Shown piece by piece: positions 1 through 7,621 of a stretch of 31,302 nt of DNA; the stretch's first letter is position 1, and the number at the start of each line of letters is the position of its first letter. Position numbers and translations under genes: made by a program. Under the pieces are notes generated by a model. The model saw only the letters and a list, made by a program, of their open reading frames with translations, was not told the DNA's origin and did no database searches. Where the stretch lies: positions 1 through 31,302 of the IMG/VR virus record IMGVR_UViG_3300006990_004668; one strand, written 5' to 3'. This DNA comes from a virus.

Positions 1-18
1 GACATAGAGGGAGTTGAA

Positions 19-789
19 TTGAACAATATTGATAGATTTGTTAAATATAACAATCCTTTATATGAAGCTTCAAAAACAATACTTGCAGCTTTAAAAGACA
101 ACTCATTGTTTGAAGAGTTAACTAGACAAATTCGTCTAGATAAAAATACAACTAAGTTTATAGCTTTTGAGTATTTATCACAAGAAGAGATATATCCAAT
201 AGGTGTATATCAAAGACCGAAAACAAAGAAAAGAAAAGGCGCGGAGTTAAAAGTTAATTCTTGCTCGTTGTTGATAGACGACTCTGATACTGTTTTGCAT
301 GAGATATCTTCTACATACAAATATTTTAAAGAGCAGAAAAAAGTAAAACTAGATAAAAGCTATCATGATCTTTATAATAAGTTTAAGAAACAAATAAAAG
401 ACAAATCTTTTACTTTAGACTTAAAAGAAGGATCATCTAAAGTTACAATAGATGTTGCGCACATTGTCGACGTTAATGTCTGTTTCAATAAAAATAAAAA
501 TATAAACAAACATACAAGAAATGCAATTGTTTCAAAACAGGTAAAAGGCGTTCATTTAAGTGAGAAAGAGAAAAAAGATATAATAGTCTTGTTTTTATGT
601 GTTGAACTAGGAGAATTTATTAAAAAAGAATTAAGTCTCGTAGCGTCTGAAGGTGTTGTGTTTAACGATGGTAAGTACTTGATAAAAATTACGGGCAAAA
701 AGTTATTAGAAGATAAAATAAGTTATACTACAACAAAAACTTTGTCTATCAATGATAATAGTTATCCTTTATTACCAGGAGTATTTTAA
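19..789 (+). CDS. Hypothetical protein, 256 aa
   Basis: I do not recognise this protein. It is read from a TTG codon preceded by a GGGAG ribosome-binding site about 5 nt upstream. It is Lys-rich, soluble-looking and mixed alpha/beta, with no membrane segment, signal peptide or catalytic motif I can name. A basic patch (RPKTKKRK, about residues 67-74) could contact nucleic acid, but that is a guess. Its TAA stop shares one base with the ATG of the next gene, so the two are probably translated together as part of one unit running to 2719. The gene may begin upstream of the window if the TTG is not the real start. Confidence 0.7.
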   Translation: MNNIDRFVKYNNPLYEASKTILAALKDNSLFEELTRQIRLDKNTTKFIAFEYLSQEEIYPIGVYQRPKTKKRKGAELKVNSCSLLIDDSDTVLHEISSTYKYFKEQKKVKLDKSYHDLYNKFKKQIKDKSFTLDLKEGSSKVTIDVAHIVDVNVCFNKNKNINKHTRNAIVSKQVKGVHLSEKEKKDIIVLFLCVELGEFIKKELSLVASEGVVFNDGKYLIKITGKKLLEDKISYTTTKTLSINDNSYPLLPGVF

Positions 790-1073
790 TGTCTGAGTAT
801 TTTAGTGATATACCAGAGTATCATATAGAAAAAATATTAGAGTTAATAGAAGAATTAATTGAGTTCTATCATGATGATGACTGGTTGGTTGTTAAAAAGT
901 ATCTTTTGCGTCATACACATCCAAAAATAAGAAAAAACTTTTCTACACGTCACCCTAGATCAAAAAAACATACCCTTAATGAATTTGAAATAGATCTTTT
1001 AAAGTATTGTCATGATAAACTTGGAGTCTCACTTGAATTAAAGAAAGAAAATACTCATTATGAAGAAATATAG
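789..1073 (+). CDS. Small acidic/basic helical hypothetical protein, 94 aa
   Basis: No family is recognised. The first 30 residues are an acidic, Leu/Ile-rich amphipathic helix (IEKILELIEELIEF), the centre is His/Arg/Lys-rich (RHTHPKIRKNFSTRHPRSKK), and the end is helical again. That charge split suggests a small binding or adaptor protein, which is inference. The start overlaps the previous stop by 1 nt, and the stop lies 14 nt inside the next gene; this tight overlap is the main evidence that it is a real gene. Confidence 0.65.
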   Translation: MSEYFSDIPEYHIEKILELIEELIEFYHDDDWLVVKKYLLRHTHPKIRKNFSTRHPRSKKHTLNEFEIDLLKYCHDKLGVSLELKKENTHYEEI

Positions 1074-2460
1074 ACTTAAAATAGAAAACGATAAAACTAA
1101 ATTAAATGAAGTTGAAATCGGTATAGATCAAATAATAAAATCAACTGGTGTAGAAGATACTGCTAGCGCGATAAATCAGCTAACTAAGATGGCTTCAGCA
1201 TCTGTAAAGTTGGCATTAGGTGTAGTCTTTAGTTTTAGATCTTTAAGCATCAAGCAAATTACAGCAAATATAAATCAAGCAAACAAAAATTATAGTAGTA
1301 GAGTAAGACGTGCAATGAGAAGCCTAGATAAAACTGTTGATGATTTAGGTAAAAACTCAATGTCAAGCAAGGCTTTTGCATACTCTGCACCTATTTTTGC
1401 AATAACAGATCATCTTCGAAGTCAAGTAGACAATGCTGGTGGGCTTTACAATTACTTGCAAGATCAATCACAAAACTTAATTGTTGGTGACATTTTTTCT
1501 AGTGTATACGATGTTTATGAAAGTGCCATTAAAAAGTCATTAAACATTAAAGAAATGGGTTTAGAATTATCTGAAGAAGAAATAAAAAATAGCGTTATAG
1601 CTCAAATCAGAAAAGACTTTAGAATAAATTTTGGGCAAGAGTCTGTAGAAGTCTTAGATGATGTCATATATGATCGTGACACTCCCCGCGCTCAAGAATT
1701 AGTTGACCTAGCATCAGACGAATACGCTAACGGAAATCAGATGAGAAGTGCAATATATGGATATTTTAATAATATTAAAAATAGAAGCAACGAGTCTTTT
1801 AAATTTCAAAAATCAAGGATTATAATAAGTGAAAAGAAATTTAAAAAAACAAGTGTGTACACAAAAGACCAGAAGCTTTCTGTTATAGCAGCTATAGCTG
1901 ATGTAATAGATTATCAAGATAAGGTTGTAAAGTCAGTATTTAGTGATCCTTCAATAGAAGAAAAGTCAACTAAAGACGACGTCAAAATTTATAGCACTGT
2001 ATTGGAAGTTTTAATATGCGACCATACAATATTTACTCTTGCAAATAATTTTATTAACACAGGAGAAATTAAAGAACAGAAAATAAAGTCAGAAATTAAA
2101 AAACTTTCTGAAATTAAGATTGAAAAGGAATCGTCTCAAAAAATAAATCAATTTATTGATGATGTTTTTATTAAATTAGAAGAGAAAAACAAAGCAGGCG
2201 TTGCATTATTCATACTAGGATCTATTAAGTCTATAGACAATGAAAATATATACATAAATAATAAAGTAAAGGATTACATTGATTCTATTAACGAATATTC
2301 TAACTCAAAAGATGATGATTTTACAAAATTAAAATCAGGAGTTAACAAGATTTACAATAAAAATTCTAAAGTTAAGATACCTGAAGTGATTATTAAAATA
2401 AATAATATTGTTAAAGATTTGGAGGACAGTAAAGAAGATGAAAACAATAAAACAACCTAG
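1060..2460 (+). CDS. Large helical hypothetical protein, 466 aa
   Basis: This is the largest product of the first unit and has no recognisable domain. It is almost entirely helical. There is a hydrophobic stretch near residues 45-60 (SVKLALGVVFSFRSL), too weak to call a membrane helix, followed by an Arg-rich segment (SSRVRRAMRSLDKTVDDL). The C-terminal third is rich in Lys and Glu and likely forms coiled coils. The ATG lies inside the preceding gene in another frame, and the 3' end overlaps the next start by about 23 nt. A structural or scaffold-like role would fit the composition but is not shown. Confidence 0.65.
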   Translation: MKKYRLKIENDKTKLNEVEIGIDQIIKSTGVEDTASAINQLTKMASASVKLALGVVFSFRSLSIKQITANINQANKNYSSRVRRAMRSLDKTVDDLGKNSMSSKAFAYSAPIFAITDHLRSQVDNAGGLYNYLQDQSQNLIVGDIFSSVYDVYESAIKKSLNIKEMGLELSEEEIKNSVIAQIRKDFRINFGQESVEVLDDVIYDRDTPRAQELVDLASDEYANGNQMRSAIYGYFNNIKNRSNESFKFQKSRIIISEKKFKKTSVYTKDQKLSVIAAIADVIDYQDKVVKSVFSDPSIEEKSTKDDVKIYSTVLEVLICDHTIFTLANNFINTGEIKEQKIKSEIKKLSEIKIEKESSQKINQFIDDVFIKLEEKNKAGVALFILGSIKSIDNENIYINNKVKDYIDSINEYSNSKDDDFTKLKSGVNKIYNKNSKVKIPEVIIKINNIVKDLEDSKEDENNKTT

Positions 2461-2719
2461 CATTTATTATGAAGAGACACATGAAGGTTTAACTAGCGGT
2501 TTTCCTTTTATGCAAATTGATAAAGGGGAAAGTACGCCTGGCGTCTTGTTCATAGCCTCAGTATTTGACAGTGAAGACTTGGTCGAAGGAAGTGATACAG
2601 AGACTGTTAAGGATGTTGTGATTCAGAGCTATTATAATAGTGATTTTCTTAAAGAACATTTAGACGAAGAAACATATAAAAAAGTAAGAGATACTATTTA
2701 TTTAAAAAAGTTTATGTAA
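2438..2719 (+). CDS. Hypothetical protein, 93 aa
   Basis: No family is recognised. I choose the ATG at 2438, which begins MKTIKQPSIYYEE. An earlier ATG at 2408 in the same frame would add ten residues but lies deeper in the preceding gene. The Shine-Dalgarno-like GGAGG at about 2420 is slightly far from 2438, so the start is uncertain. The protein is acidic (SEDLVEGSDTETVKD) and ends in a basic KKFM. It is the last gene of the first overlapping cluster, and a candidate promoter for the next gene begins right at its stop. Confidence 0.6.
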   Translation: MKTIKQPSIYYEETHEGLTSGFPFMQIDKGESTPGVLFIASVFDSEDLVEGSDTETVKDVVIQSYYNSDFLKEHLDEETYKKVRDTIYLKKFM

Positions 2720-2742
2720 ATTATAAAATGGCCTCCTATAAT
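2714..2742 (+). promoter_or_regulatory. Candidate phage promoter (ATGTAA-N17-TATAAT)
   Basis: ATGTAA (2714-2719) is followed by 17 nt and then a perfect TATAAT (2737-2742). The start codon at 2762 lies 20 nt beyond, with an AAAGGAG ribosome site between. Five further places in the window have the same arrangement with GTGTAA or GTGTAT as the upstream box. The 5' box overlaps the preceding stop codon. Confidence 0.5.
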
Positions 2743-2761
2743 AAAAATAAAGGAGAGATAT

Positions 2762-3199
2762 ATGAATAGCGTTGGACAAATATTATACTGTATCTTAGAA
2801 AAAAAGAAGATTATAATACCTGTTAGAGTTGTAGAAGAAATAACCATAAAAAAACTTAACTTCGAGAAAACTTCTTATAAAGTTATTTTGCCAAACATGA
2901 AAAATGAAATTATAGATTTAGAAAAATTTGATAATTTTTTTGATGATATTGAAGAAGCATCTAGTTATTTAATTGATAATGCTAAGAGAGCTATAGAAGA
3001 TATATCTCTTAAAGCACTAGTACTAGAAGAAAAGTTCTTCTTGGAAGAAAAAAAAGAAGAAGAAGAAGAATTAGTTAAAGAAAATATAGATGACCTTGTG
3101 TGTAATAATGAGGACGAAAAAATTAAAATAGACTTAGGAGACGGGACTAAAGCAACAATAAGTGCAAGTTCTATTGAAAATTTAAAACTTGATATCTAG
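2762..3199 (+). CDS. Acidic hypothetical protein, 145 aa
   Basis: No domain is recognised. The first 60 residues look like a small beta-rich fold (ILYCILEKKKIIIPVRVVEEITIKK contains alternating hydrophobic strands; quoted in part). A very acidic coiled stretch (EEKKEEEEELVKEN) precedes a short C-terminal beta segment (GDGTKATISASS). A strong AAAGGAG site 5 nt before the ATG and an upstream promoter-like motif mark this as the first gene of a new unit that continues through the exonuclease and GroEL genes. Confidence 0.65.
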   Translation: MNSVGQILYCILEKKKIIIPVRVVEEITIKKLNFEKTSYKVILPNMKNEIIDLEKFDNFFDDIEEASSYLIDNAKRAIEDISLKALVLEEKFFLEEKKEEEEELVKENIDDLVCNNEDEKIKIDLGDGTKATISASSIENLKLDI

Positions 3200-3206
3200 G
3201 AAATAA

Positions 3207-4031
3207 ATGAAGAACGTACTTCTTTTAGATGGTTATAATTTAATTTATCGAGCTCGACACGCTAGGATGTCAATAGGCGAATATTCTACTATTTTTAATT
3301 TCTTTAGAAGCATTAGGCCACTTGTAGAAAAATTCAATCCTGATGTTTGTTATTTTGTCCTAGAGGGTCGACCAAAACTTAGACTGGAAGTTTCTAGTGA
3401 TTATAAAGGACAAAGAGTTTATCATAACGATGATAATTTCAACGAGCAACGAAGAACAATAATTAGAATGGTAAACGACTACTTTCCTTTTGTAGTTGCA
3501 CGTCACAATGACTATGAATGTGATGACGTCATCAATCATTTAGCAAACACAGTTCATGCAGAAGATAGCGTCACAATAATATCTTCAGACACAGATTTTA
3601 TCCAAAGTATTAATGAAACAACAAAGGTTTATAGTCCCATCAAGAAAGAGTTTTTCAATGCCACAGAATACGACTATGTTTTGTGGAAAGCTCTAGTGGG
3701 TGATAAGTCCGACAACATTGAAGGCTTTAAAGGCATTGGCAATAAAACTGCAGTAAAGATTCTGTCTTCAAAGGATAGATTTAATGAATTTATGTCTGTC
3801 AAAGAAAACAAAGAAAAGTTTGATAAAAACTGTTTCATGATTAGATTTCATGATATGACTCCTGATCTTGATGCATTAGAACTATACTCTAACGAGGCTT
3901 CAATTGCTCATTGGGACTGGAAAGATGTTAAAAATGAATTTACCAACATGGGATTTTCATCTATAATAGGTAAAGAAAAGTCGTGGAATAAATATATTAA
4001 AACGTTTGAAAATTTAGAAAGGAACATTTAA
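3207..4031 (+). CDS. 5'-3' exonuclease / flap endonuclease (FEN family)
   Basis: This enzyme should remove RNA primers and 5' flaps during phage DNA replication, as T4 RNase H and the Pol I 5' nuclease domain do. At 274 aa it has the expected length. Visible metal-binding acidic motifs are LLLDGYN (D8), YECDDVINHL (about 108-117) and SSDTDFIQ (about 129-136). They are followed by GDKSDNIEGFKGIGNKTA, the helix-hairpin-helix DNA-binding motif with its own two aspartates. All expected active-site acids appear to be present. It begins 7 nt after the preceding gene, with GGAAA as ribosome site, and ends 1 nt before the next gene. It would act with the DNA ligase at 30089 to seal Okazaki fragments. 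Confidence 0.93.
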   Translation: MKNVLLLDGYNLIYRARHARMSIGEYSTIFNFFRSIRPLVEKFNPDVCYFVLEGRPKLRLEVSSDYKGQRVYHNDDNFNEQRRTIIRMVNDYFPFVVARHNDYECDDVINHLANTVHAEDSVTIISSDTDFIQSINETTKVYSPIKKEFFNATEYDYVLWKALVGDKSDNIEGFKGIGNKTAVKILSSKDRFNEFMSVKENKEKFDKNCFMIRFHDMTPDLDALELYSNEASIAHWDWKDVKNEFTNMGFSSIIGKEKSWNKYIKTFENLERNI

Positions 4032-4032
4032 A

Positions 4033-4248
4033 ATGTCAATTGAAACCGTATTAGACCCAAGTATCCAGAAACAGCTACGCAATAATTCTCTAATTTCAGA
4101 GAGCGAAGTTGTTATTCAAACCGGAGATCTCTTTTATGCTAAAGACGTCTTAACAAATGTCAAGAGGACAATGAATAGCACAGAAATTTCTACGTTAACA
4201 CAAGAAAATCGTCTCAATGAGACAAACAAAACACTGTTAAAAGGGTAA
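4033..4248 (+). CDS. Small hypothetical protein, 71 aa
   Basis: No family is recognised. The protein is short and polar, with one clear beta-like motif in the middle (EVVIQTGDLFYAKDVL) and a Thr/Asn-rich C-terminal end. It sits between the exonuclease and the chaperonin, 1 nt after one and 9 nt before the other, with an AAAGGA ribosome site. Because it is next to groEL I looked for GroES features (about 97 aa, mobile loop with a Gly-Gly-Ile/Val-Leu turn and beta-barrel pattern) and found none. A structural role is possible, but nothing in the sequence establishes it. Confidence 0.65.
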   Translation: MSIETVLDPSIQKQLRNNSLISESEVVIQTGDLFYAKDVLTNVKRTMNSTEISTLTQENRLNETNKTLLKG

Positions 4249-4257
4249 ATAAACTTA

Positions 4258-5898
4258 ATGTCAAATCTAATTCATTTCGACGCAGAGGCTCAAAATCTTC
4301 TCAAGTCAGGTGTCAAGAAGCTATGTGATGCAGTATCAATTACAATGGGTCCTCGAGGAAAGCTAGTTTTAATTGAAAAGCAAAATGAACCTCCTCACCT
4401 GACAAAGGACGGCGCAACTGTTGCTAAAAGTATAGTTCTTGAAAATAGAGTAGAAGATTTAGGTGCTAAGCTTTTAAAGCAAGCTAGCGAAAATACTGCA
4501 ACTGTAGCTGGTGATGGTAGTACAACTTCAACTGTTTTAGCAAAGGAATTCTATTTTAAGGCTTCACAAGCTTTAAGATCAGGCATTGGCACACCTTCAG
4601 AAGTTACTGTCTTGATGAATGAGTATGTTGATAAGATTAAGAATCTTCTTGAGGAAAAGGCAATACAAGTTTCATCGAACGACGAGATAAAACAAGTTGC
4701 TACAGTCTCAGCAAATGGTGATGATTACATTGGCGACCTAATTGCCAATGCTATGTCTGAAGTAGGTACGTCAGGTTTAGTTACAGTCGAAAAGTCAAAG
4801 ACAACAAGTACCGAACTTAAACTTGTTCGTGGCGTCAAGATTGATAGAGGTTACATATCACCTTACTTCATTACAGATCAAGAAAAATCAAAGACTATTT
4901 TAGAAGACCCGCTAGTCCTAATACTTTCTTGTAAGTTAAACTCTTTAACACAGATCTTGCCTTTACTAGAAAAGTGTCACCAGAGTACTAAACCACTTTT
5001 TATTATTGCTAATGACTATGATCAAGAGGTAATTCAAGCTCTAATAGCAAATGTCTCAAAAGGATTATTGGCAATTTGTGCAGTAAGGTCGCCTTTTTAT
5101 GGTGAAAAAAGAGCCACTATTCTTTCTGACCTTGCTCGAGCATTAGGGACAAAGGTGTTTTATGACTTAGACGAAAAAGAAATGAGTGACTTAGTACTTT
5201 CTGATTTAGGCACTTGTAAGAAAGCCGAAACAACTCATAACACTACTCTCTTTGTTGAATGTAGTGAATCATCTGAATCAGATGATTTAATTAAAGAGAT
5301 TGAGTCAAACCTTAATGACAAGGACATTTCCAAAGAAGAAGAAGCATTCTACAAGCAGCGCCTTATTATTAATAAAGGTGTTGTAGCAGTTTTATCAATT
5401 GGCGCGCATACAGAGTCTGAGCTTCTTGAATTAGTTGATCGTATTGATGATGCACTCCATGCAACAAAGGCTGCAATTGAAAGTGGCTTTTTGCCTGGTG
5501 GCGGCACTGCTCTAGCTAAAGCAGGGTTGCAACTTCTCAAAGAAGACTTTGCAGGAGAATCACTCCTCTCTAATACTGTAAGGAAAATTGTTGCTGACAG
5601 TTGCTTGTCTCCGTTAAGACAGATACTGAAAAACGCAGACCTCTCAGTCGACTATATTATCACACTGCTTAAACAAAACGATGCTGATGACTGGGAAAGT
5701 GGTTATGACGTTAGAAGCGAAGAATTTACAAACATGATAGATAGAGGAATTATTGACCCGCAAAAGGTAACATCTACAGCAATATCAAATGCAGTGAGTG
5801 TAAGCAATTCCCTTTTATCAGTAGGTTGTGTAATATTAAATTCTCAGAGTTATGATCAAGGAGTTCAATTAGTGCAGTTAGCTGAAGATATGTATTAA
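4258..5898 (+). CDS. groEL: Phage-encoded GroEL-type chaperonin (Hsp60)
   Basis: This is a group I chaperonin subunit of 546 aa, the normal length, expected to form ring oligomers that fold proteins with ATP. Hallmarks are in order: MGPRGK near residue 30, LTKDGATVAKS (48-58), the nucleotide-binding AGDGSTTSTV (84-93), RGYISPYF at the apical hinge, DDALHATKAAIE-SGFLPGGGTAL in the C-terminal equatorial half, and DPQKVTSTA near the end. The aspartates needed for ATP hydrolysis are present (GDGSTT, and IDDALHAT). The C-terminus lacks the bacterial Gly-Gly-Met tail and ends LAEDMY. No GroES is visible in the window, so it either recruits the host co-chaperonin or works without one. Known relatives occur in Pseudomonas phages EL and OBP. 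Confidence 0.95.
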   Translation: MSNLIHFDAEAQNLLKSGVKKLCDAVSITMGPRGKLVLIEKQNEPPHLTKDGATVAKSIVLENRVEDLGAKLLKQASENTATVAGDGSTTSTVLAKEFYFKASQALRSGIGTPSEVTVLMNEYVDKIKNLLEEKAIQVSSNDEIKQVATVSANGDDYIGDLIANAMSEVGTSGLVTVEKSKTTSTELKLVRGVKIDRGYISPYFITDQEKSKTILEDPLVLILSCKLNSLTQILPLLEKCHQSTKPLFIIANDYDQEVIQALIANVSKGLLAICAVRSPFYGEKRATILSDLARALGTKVFYDLDEKEMSDLVLSDLGTCKKAETTHNTTLFVECSESSESDDLIKEIESNLNDKDISKEEEAFYKQRLIINKGVVAVLSIGAHTESELLELVDRIDDALHATKAAIESGFLPGGGTALAKAGLQLLKEDFAGESLLSNTVRKIVADSCLSPLRQILKNADLSVDYIITLLKQNDADDWESGYDVRSEEFTNMIDRGIIDPQKVTSTAISNAVSVSNSLLSVGCVILNSQSYDQGVQLVQLAEDMY

Positions 5899-5920
5899 TA
5901 TCTTTAGAAAGGACATTGCT

Positions 5921-6091
5921 ATGTGTGACTTGAAAACACTACATCAAATTTTGACAAAATCCATCGAAGAATCCAGGCAGAAAGAATTTGAAAGACCACA
6001 ACTACAACTCCCAGTTGAAGACATTTATTATGAAATCAAGAAAGTTAAAAAGAAAGTTGAACCTAAGCGTGTAATAGAGATTGATCTTTAA
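5921..6091 (+). CDS. Small charged hypothetical protein, 56 aa
   Basis: An ATG with AAAGGA about 7 nt upstream opens a 56-codon frame beginning MCDLKTLHQILTKSIEE and ending EPKRVIEIDL. It lies 22 nt after groEL and before the sigma gene. It is highly charged and helical, with a Lys-rich stretch (EIKKVKKKVEPK). No homology is recognised. The good ribosome site and the fit in the gap between two real genes support translation. Confidence 0.55.
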   Translation: MCDLKTLHQILTKSIEESRQKEFERPQLQLPVEDIYYEIKKVKKKVEPKRVIEIDL

Positions 6092-6095
6092 TTAT

Positions 6096-6101
6096 TATAA
6101 T
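6096..6101 (+). promoter_or_regulatory. Candidate promoter -10 box before sigma gene
   Basis: A perfect TATAAT within AATTATTATAATATAAA lies 25 nt before the TTG start of the sigma gene, just after the stop of the small gene upstream. A GTGTAA also occurs at 6069-6074, but its 21-nt spacing is outside the 17-18 nt seen at the stronger sites, so only the -10 element is called. Confidence 0.35.
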
Positions 6102-6126
6102 ATAAAAGGCATTTAAAAGGACTATC

Positions 6127-6876
6127 TTGATTAACATTAATAATAAATACTCAGAAATTATTAAAAACAACCCTCTCTTAACCAGGAAGCAAGAATACAA
6201 CTTAGCTAAAAAAGCTCAGTCAGGCGATCAAGAAGCAAGAATTAAGTTAATTCAATCCAACTATAGATTGGTTAACAAAATAGCTCTTAAATATAGAAGA
6301 CCAAACATAAACTTCAGTGATCTTCTACAAGACAGTTTCATTGGTTTAATCGTTGCAGTTGATCGTTTTGATCCAGAACGTGGTAACAAGTTTAGCACTT
6401 ATGCTACATGGTGGATAAGAGAAGCAGCACTTAAACATATAAACGAAACACTTACAGACATAAAAGTTCCGGCACACTCTAGACTATTAAATGCAAAAAT
6501 AAAGAAAGCAGCAGTTAAACTAGCAGGAGAGTTAGATCGACAGCCTTCTATTGAAGAAATTGCTTTAGAAATTGGTGAAAACCCAAGAAAAATCAATTAT
6601 ACACTAAAGGCAAACGGTCATGCAACTTATCTTGACAAAGAAAACCCAACAACAGGAACCACTCTCAAAGACTCTTTTGAAGACAAAAGCACTTACGCAA
6701 ACCCAGAAAAAGTTTATCTTTCAAAAGAATTAATAAAGCTAGTTAGAGAGAGTCTTTCTCTTTTAACACCCAAAGAAGAAAAGATTTTGCGATTACGATT
6801 TGGCATTTCAGAAGATGAAAGCAACGTAGAAAAATTTCCAGTTACAAATGAAATGATGGAGTATTTAAATGACTAA
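6127..6876 (+). CDS. Sigma-70 family RNA polymerase sigma factor lacking region 4.2
   Basis: This protein should redirect host RNA polymerase to phage promoters. Region 2 spans about residues 33-105: GDQEARIKLIQSNYRLV, then FSDLLQDSFIGLIVAVDRFD (core binding), then FSTYATWWIREAALKHI (-10 recognition and melting). Region 3 follows (VPAHSRL, RQPSIEEIALEIG). Region 4.1 is present (SLLTPKEEKILRLRFGI, about 212-228), but the frame ends about 20 residues later without the helix-turn-helix of region 4.2, and that motif appears in the overlapping next gene. The start is TTG, with AAAAGGA upstream. At 249 aa it is shorter than a complete group 3 sigma of the same layout. Confidence 0.9.
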   Translation: MININNKYSEIIKNNPLLTRKQEYNLAKKAQSGDQEARIKLIQSNYRLVNKIALKYRRPNINFSDLLQDSFIGLIVAVDRFDPERGNKFSTYATWWIREAALKHINETLTDIKVPAHSRLLNAKIKKAAVKLAGELDRQPSIEEIALEIGENPRKINYTLKANGHATYLDKENPTTGTTLKDSFEDKSTYANPEKVYLSKELIKLVRESLSLLTPKEEKILRLRFGISEDESNVEKFPVTNEMMEYLND

Positions 6877-7126
6877 GAAAAATGTAAGAGTTGACGGTGT
6901 AGGAATGAGTTTGCATGATATTGCAAGAAACATGACTGATTCTGGTGAAAAGATGAATCATTCTACAGTAAGAAATATTCTAAATAGATCTTTTGTCAAA
7001 GTAGTAAAAAACATTTCAGGAGCTTATGACTTAAAGTATACTTCTGAAGAAATATTTAATATTGCAAAATCTCCAGAATTACAAGAGTCAGTTGTTGACT
7101 GTTTAAGGAAAAAAAATGAAAGATAG
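6869..7126 (+). CDS. Small helix-turn-helix protein resembling sigma region 4.2
   Basis: This 85-aa product contains MSLHDIARNM, a short loop, then MNHSTVRNILNRSFVKVVK (about 13-45). It matches the pattern of sigma region 4.2 (T/S-L-x-E/D-I-A, turn, S-x-x-x-V/I-R-x-I-x-x-x-A/S-x-x-K), which contacts the -35 element and the polymerase beta-flap. The gene overlaps the 3' end of the sigma gene by 8 nt in a different frame, exactly where that sigma lacks this part. The natural reading is a sigma factor made of two polypeptides, or two genes derived from one. An independent HTH repressor remains possible. A +1 frameshift fusion is conceivable but is not supported by a clear slippery site. Confidence 0.6.
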   Translation: MTKKNVRVDGVGMSLHDIARNMTDSGEKMNHSTVRNILNRSFVKVVKNISGAYDLKYTSEEIFNIAKSPELQESVVDCLRKKNER

Positions 7127-7430
7127 ATATCTAATAAACTATAATTTATTTTGTACAAAAAGAAATTTTAATCTTCTTGTTTATCTTATTGCAAATAAAA
7201 ACGAAACATACGAAAATTTTTCTGATTTAATGAGAAGTAAAAGTGTTAACCCACCTAGTATTACATACTTTAATGAAGTCAAAAACAAGGCAGACAGTGT
7301 AAATTTTTCTGAAAAAGGAAAAGCAATACCTGTTGAAACAGAAAAAGATGATATCGTCGATAAAGTGCTTGAAAAAATAGATAAGCCTAAAAGAAAAAGA
7401 AGAACCAAAAAAAAGGTTGAAAAAAATTGA
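7116..7430 (+). CDS. Hypothetical protein with basic tail, 104 aa
   Basis: No domain is recognised. The first 60 residues are mixed polar and aromatic (YLINYNLFCTKRNFNLLVYL). The last 20 are strongly basic (DKPKRKRRTKKKVEKN) and could bind nucleic acid or the polymerase. It overlaps the HTH gene by 11 nt and the next gene by 4 nt, so it belongs to the sigma unit and may take part in transcription control. That is inference from position only. Confidence 0.55.
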   Translation: MKDRYLINYNLFCTKRNFNLLVYLIANKNETYENFSDLMRSKSVNPPSITYFNEVKNKADSVNFSEKGKAIPVETEKDDIVDKVLEKIDKPKRKRRTKKKVEKN

Positions 7431-7621
7431 TAGTTGTTGATAGCGAAATAGATTTCTTTAAAATAGTTAGGCAGACAAAAAAAATAACAATTAGAAAAGT
7501 TGAAAAAGCTTTAAAATCTAATATGTCACATAATAGTTATATTTACGAAGAATTATGTAAGTATAAAAAAGGAAAAAACTATTATGGCAAAAAAAGACGA
7601 TATTACTCTGATTATAGCTAA
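7427..7621 (+). CDS. Small basic hypothetical protein, 64 aa
   Basis: Read from a TTG that overlaps the preceding stop (TTGA). The product is basic and Tyr-rich at the end (KYKKGKNYYGKKRRYYSDYS), with one predicted helix (ITIRKVEKALKSN). Its last 38 nt overlap the start of the next gene. No homology is recognised, and the long overlap makes this weaker than its neighbours. The basic tail partly reflects A-rich sequence around the next gene's ribosome site. Confidence 0.4.
   Translation: MIVVDSEIDFFKIVRQTKKITIRKVEKALKSNMSHNSYIYEELCKYKKGKNYYGKKRRYYSDYS

Noticed and set aside
4033-4248. GroES-like co-chaperonin next to GroEL
   Set aside because: Length 71 aa and no mobile loop or GroES beta-barrel pattern.
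5349-5540. Minus-strand frame inside groEL
   Set aside because: Shadow of a strongly supported coding gene with no motif of its own; the same applies to the other antisense frames, for example 7949-8218, 9450-9671, 12632-12853, 22360-22659 and 27488-27775.
6860-6890. Programmed frameshift joining the two sigma parts
   Set aside because: The second gene needs a +1 shift and has its own ATG; no clear slippery codon or stimulator was seen.
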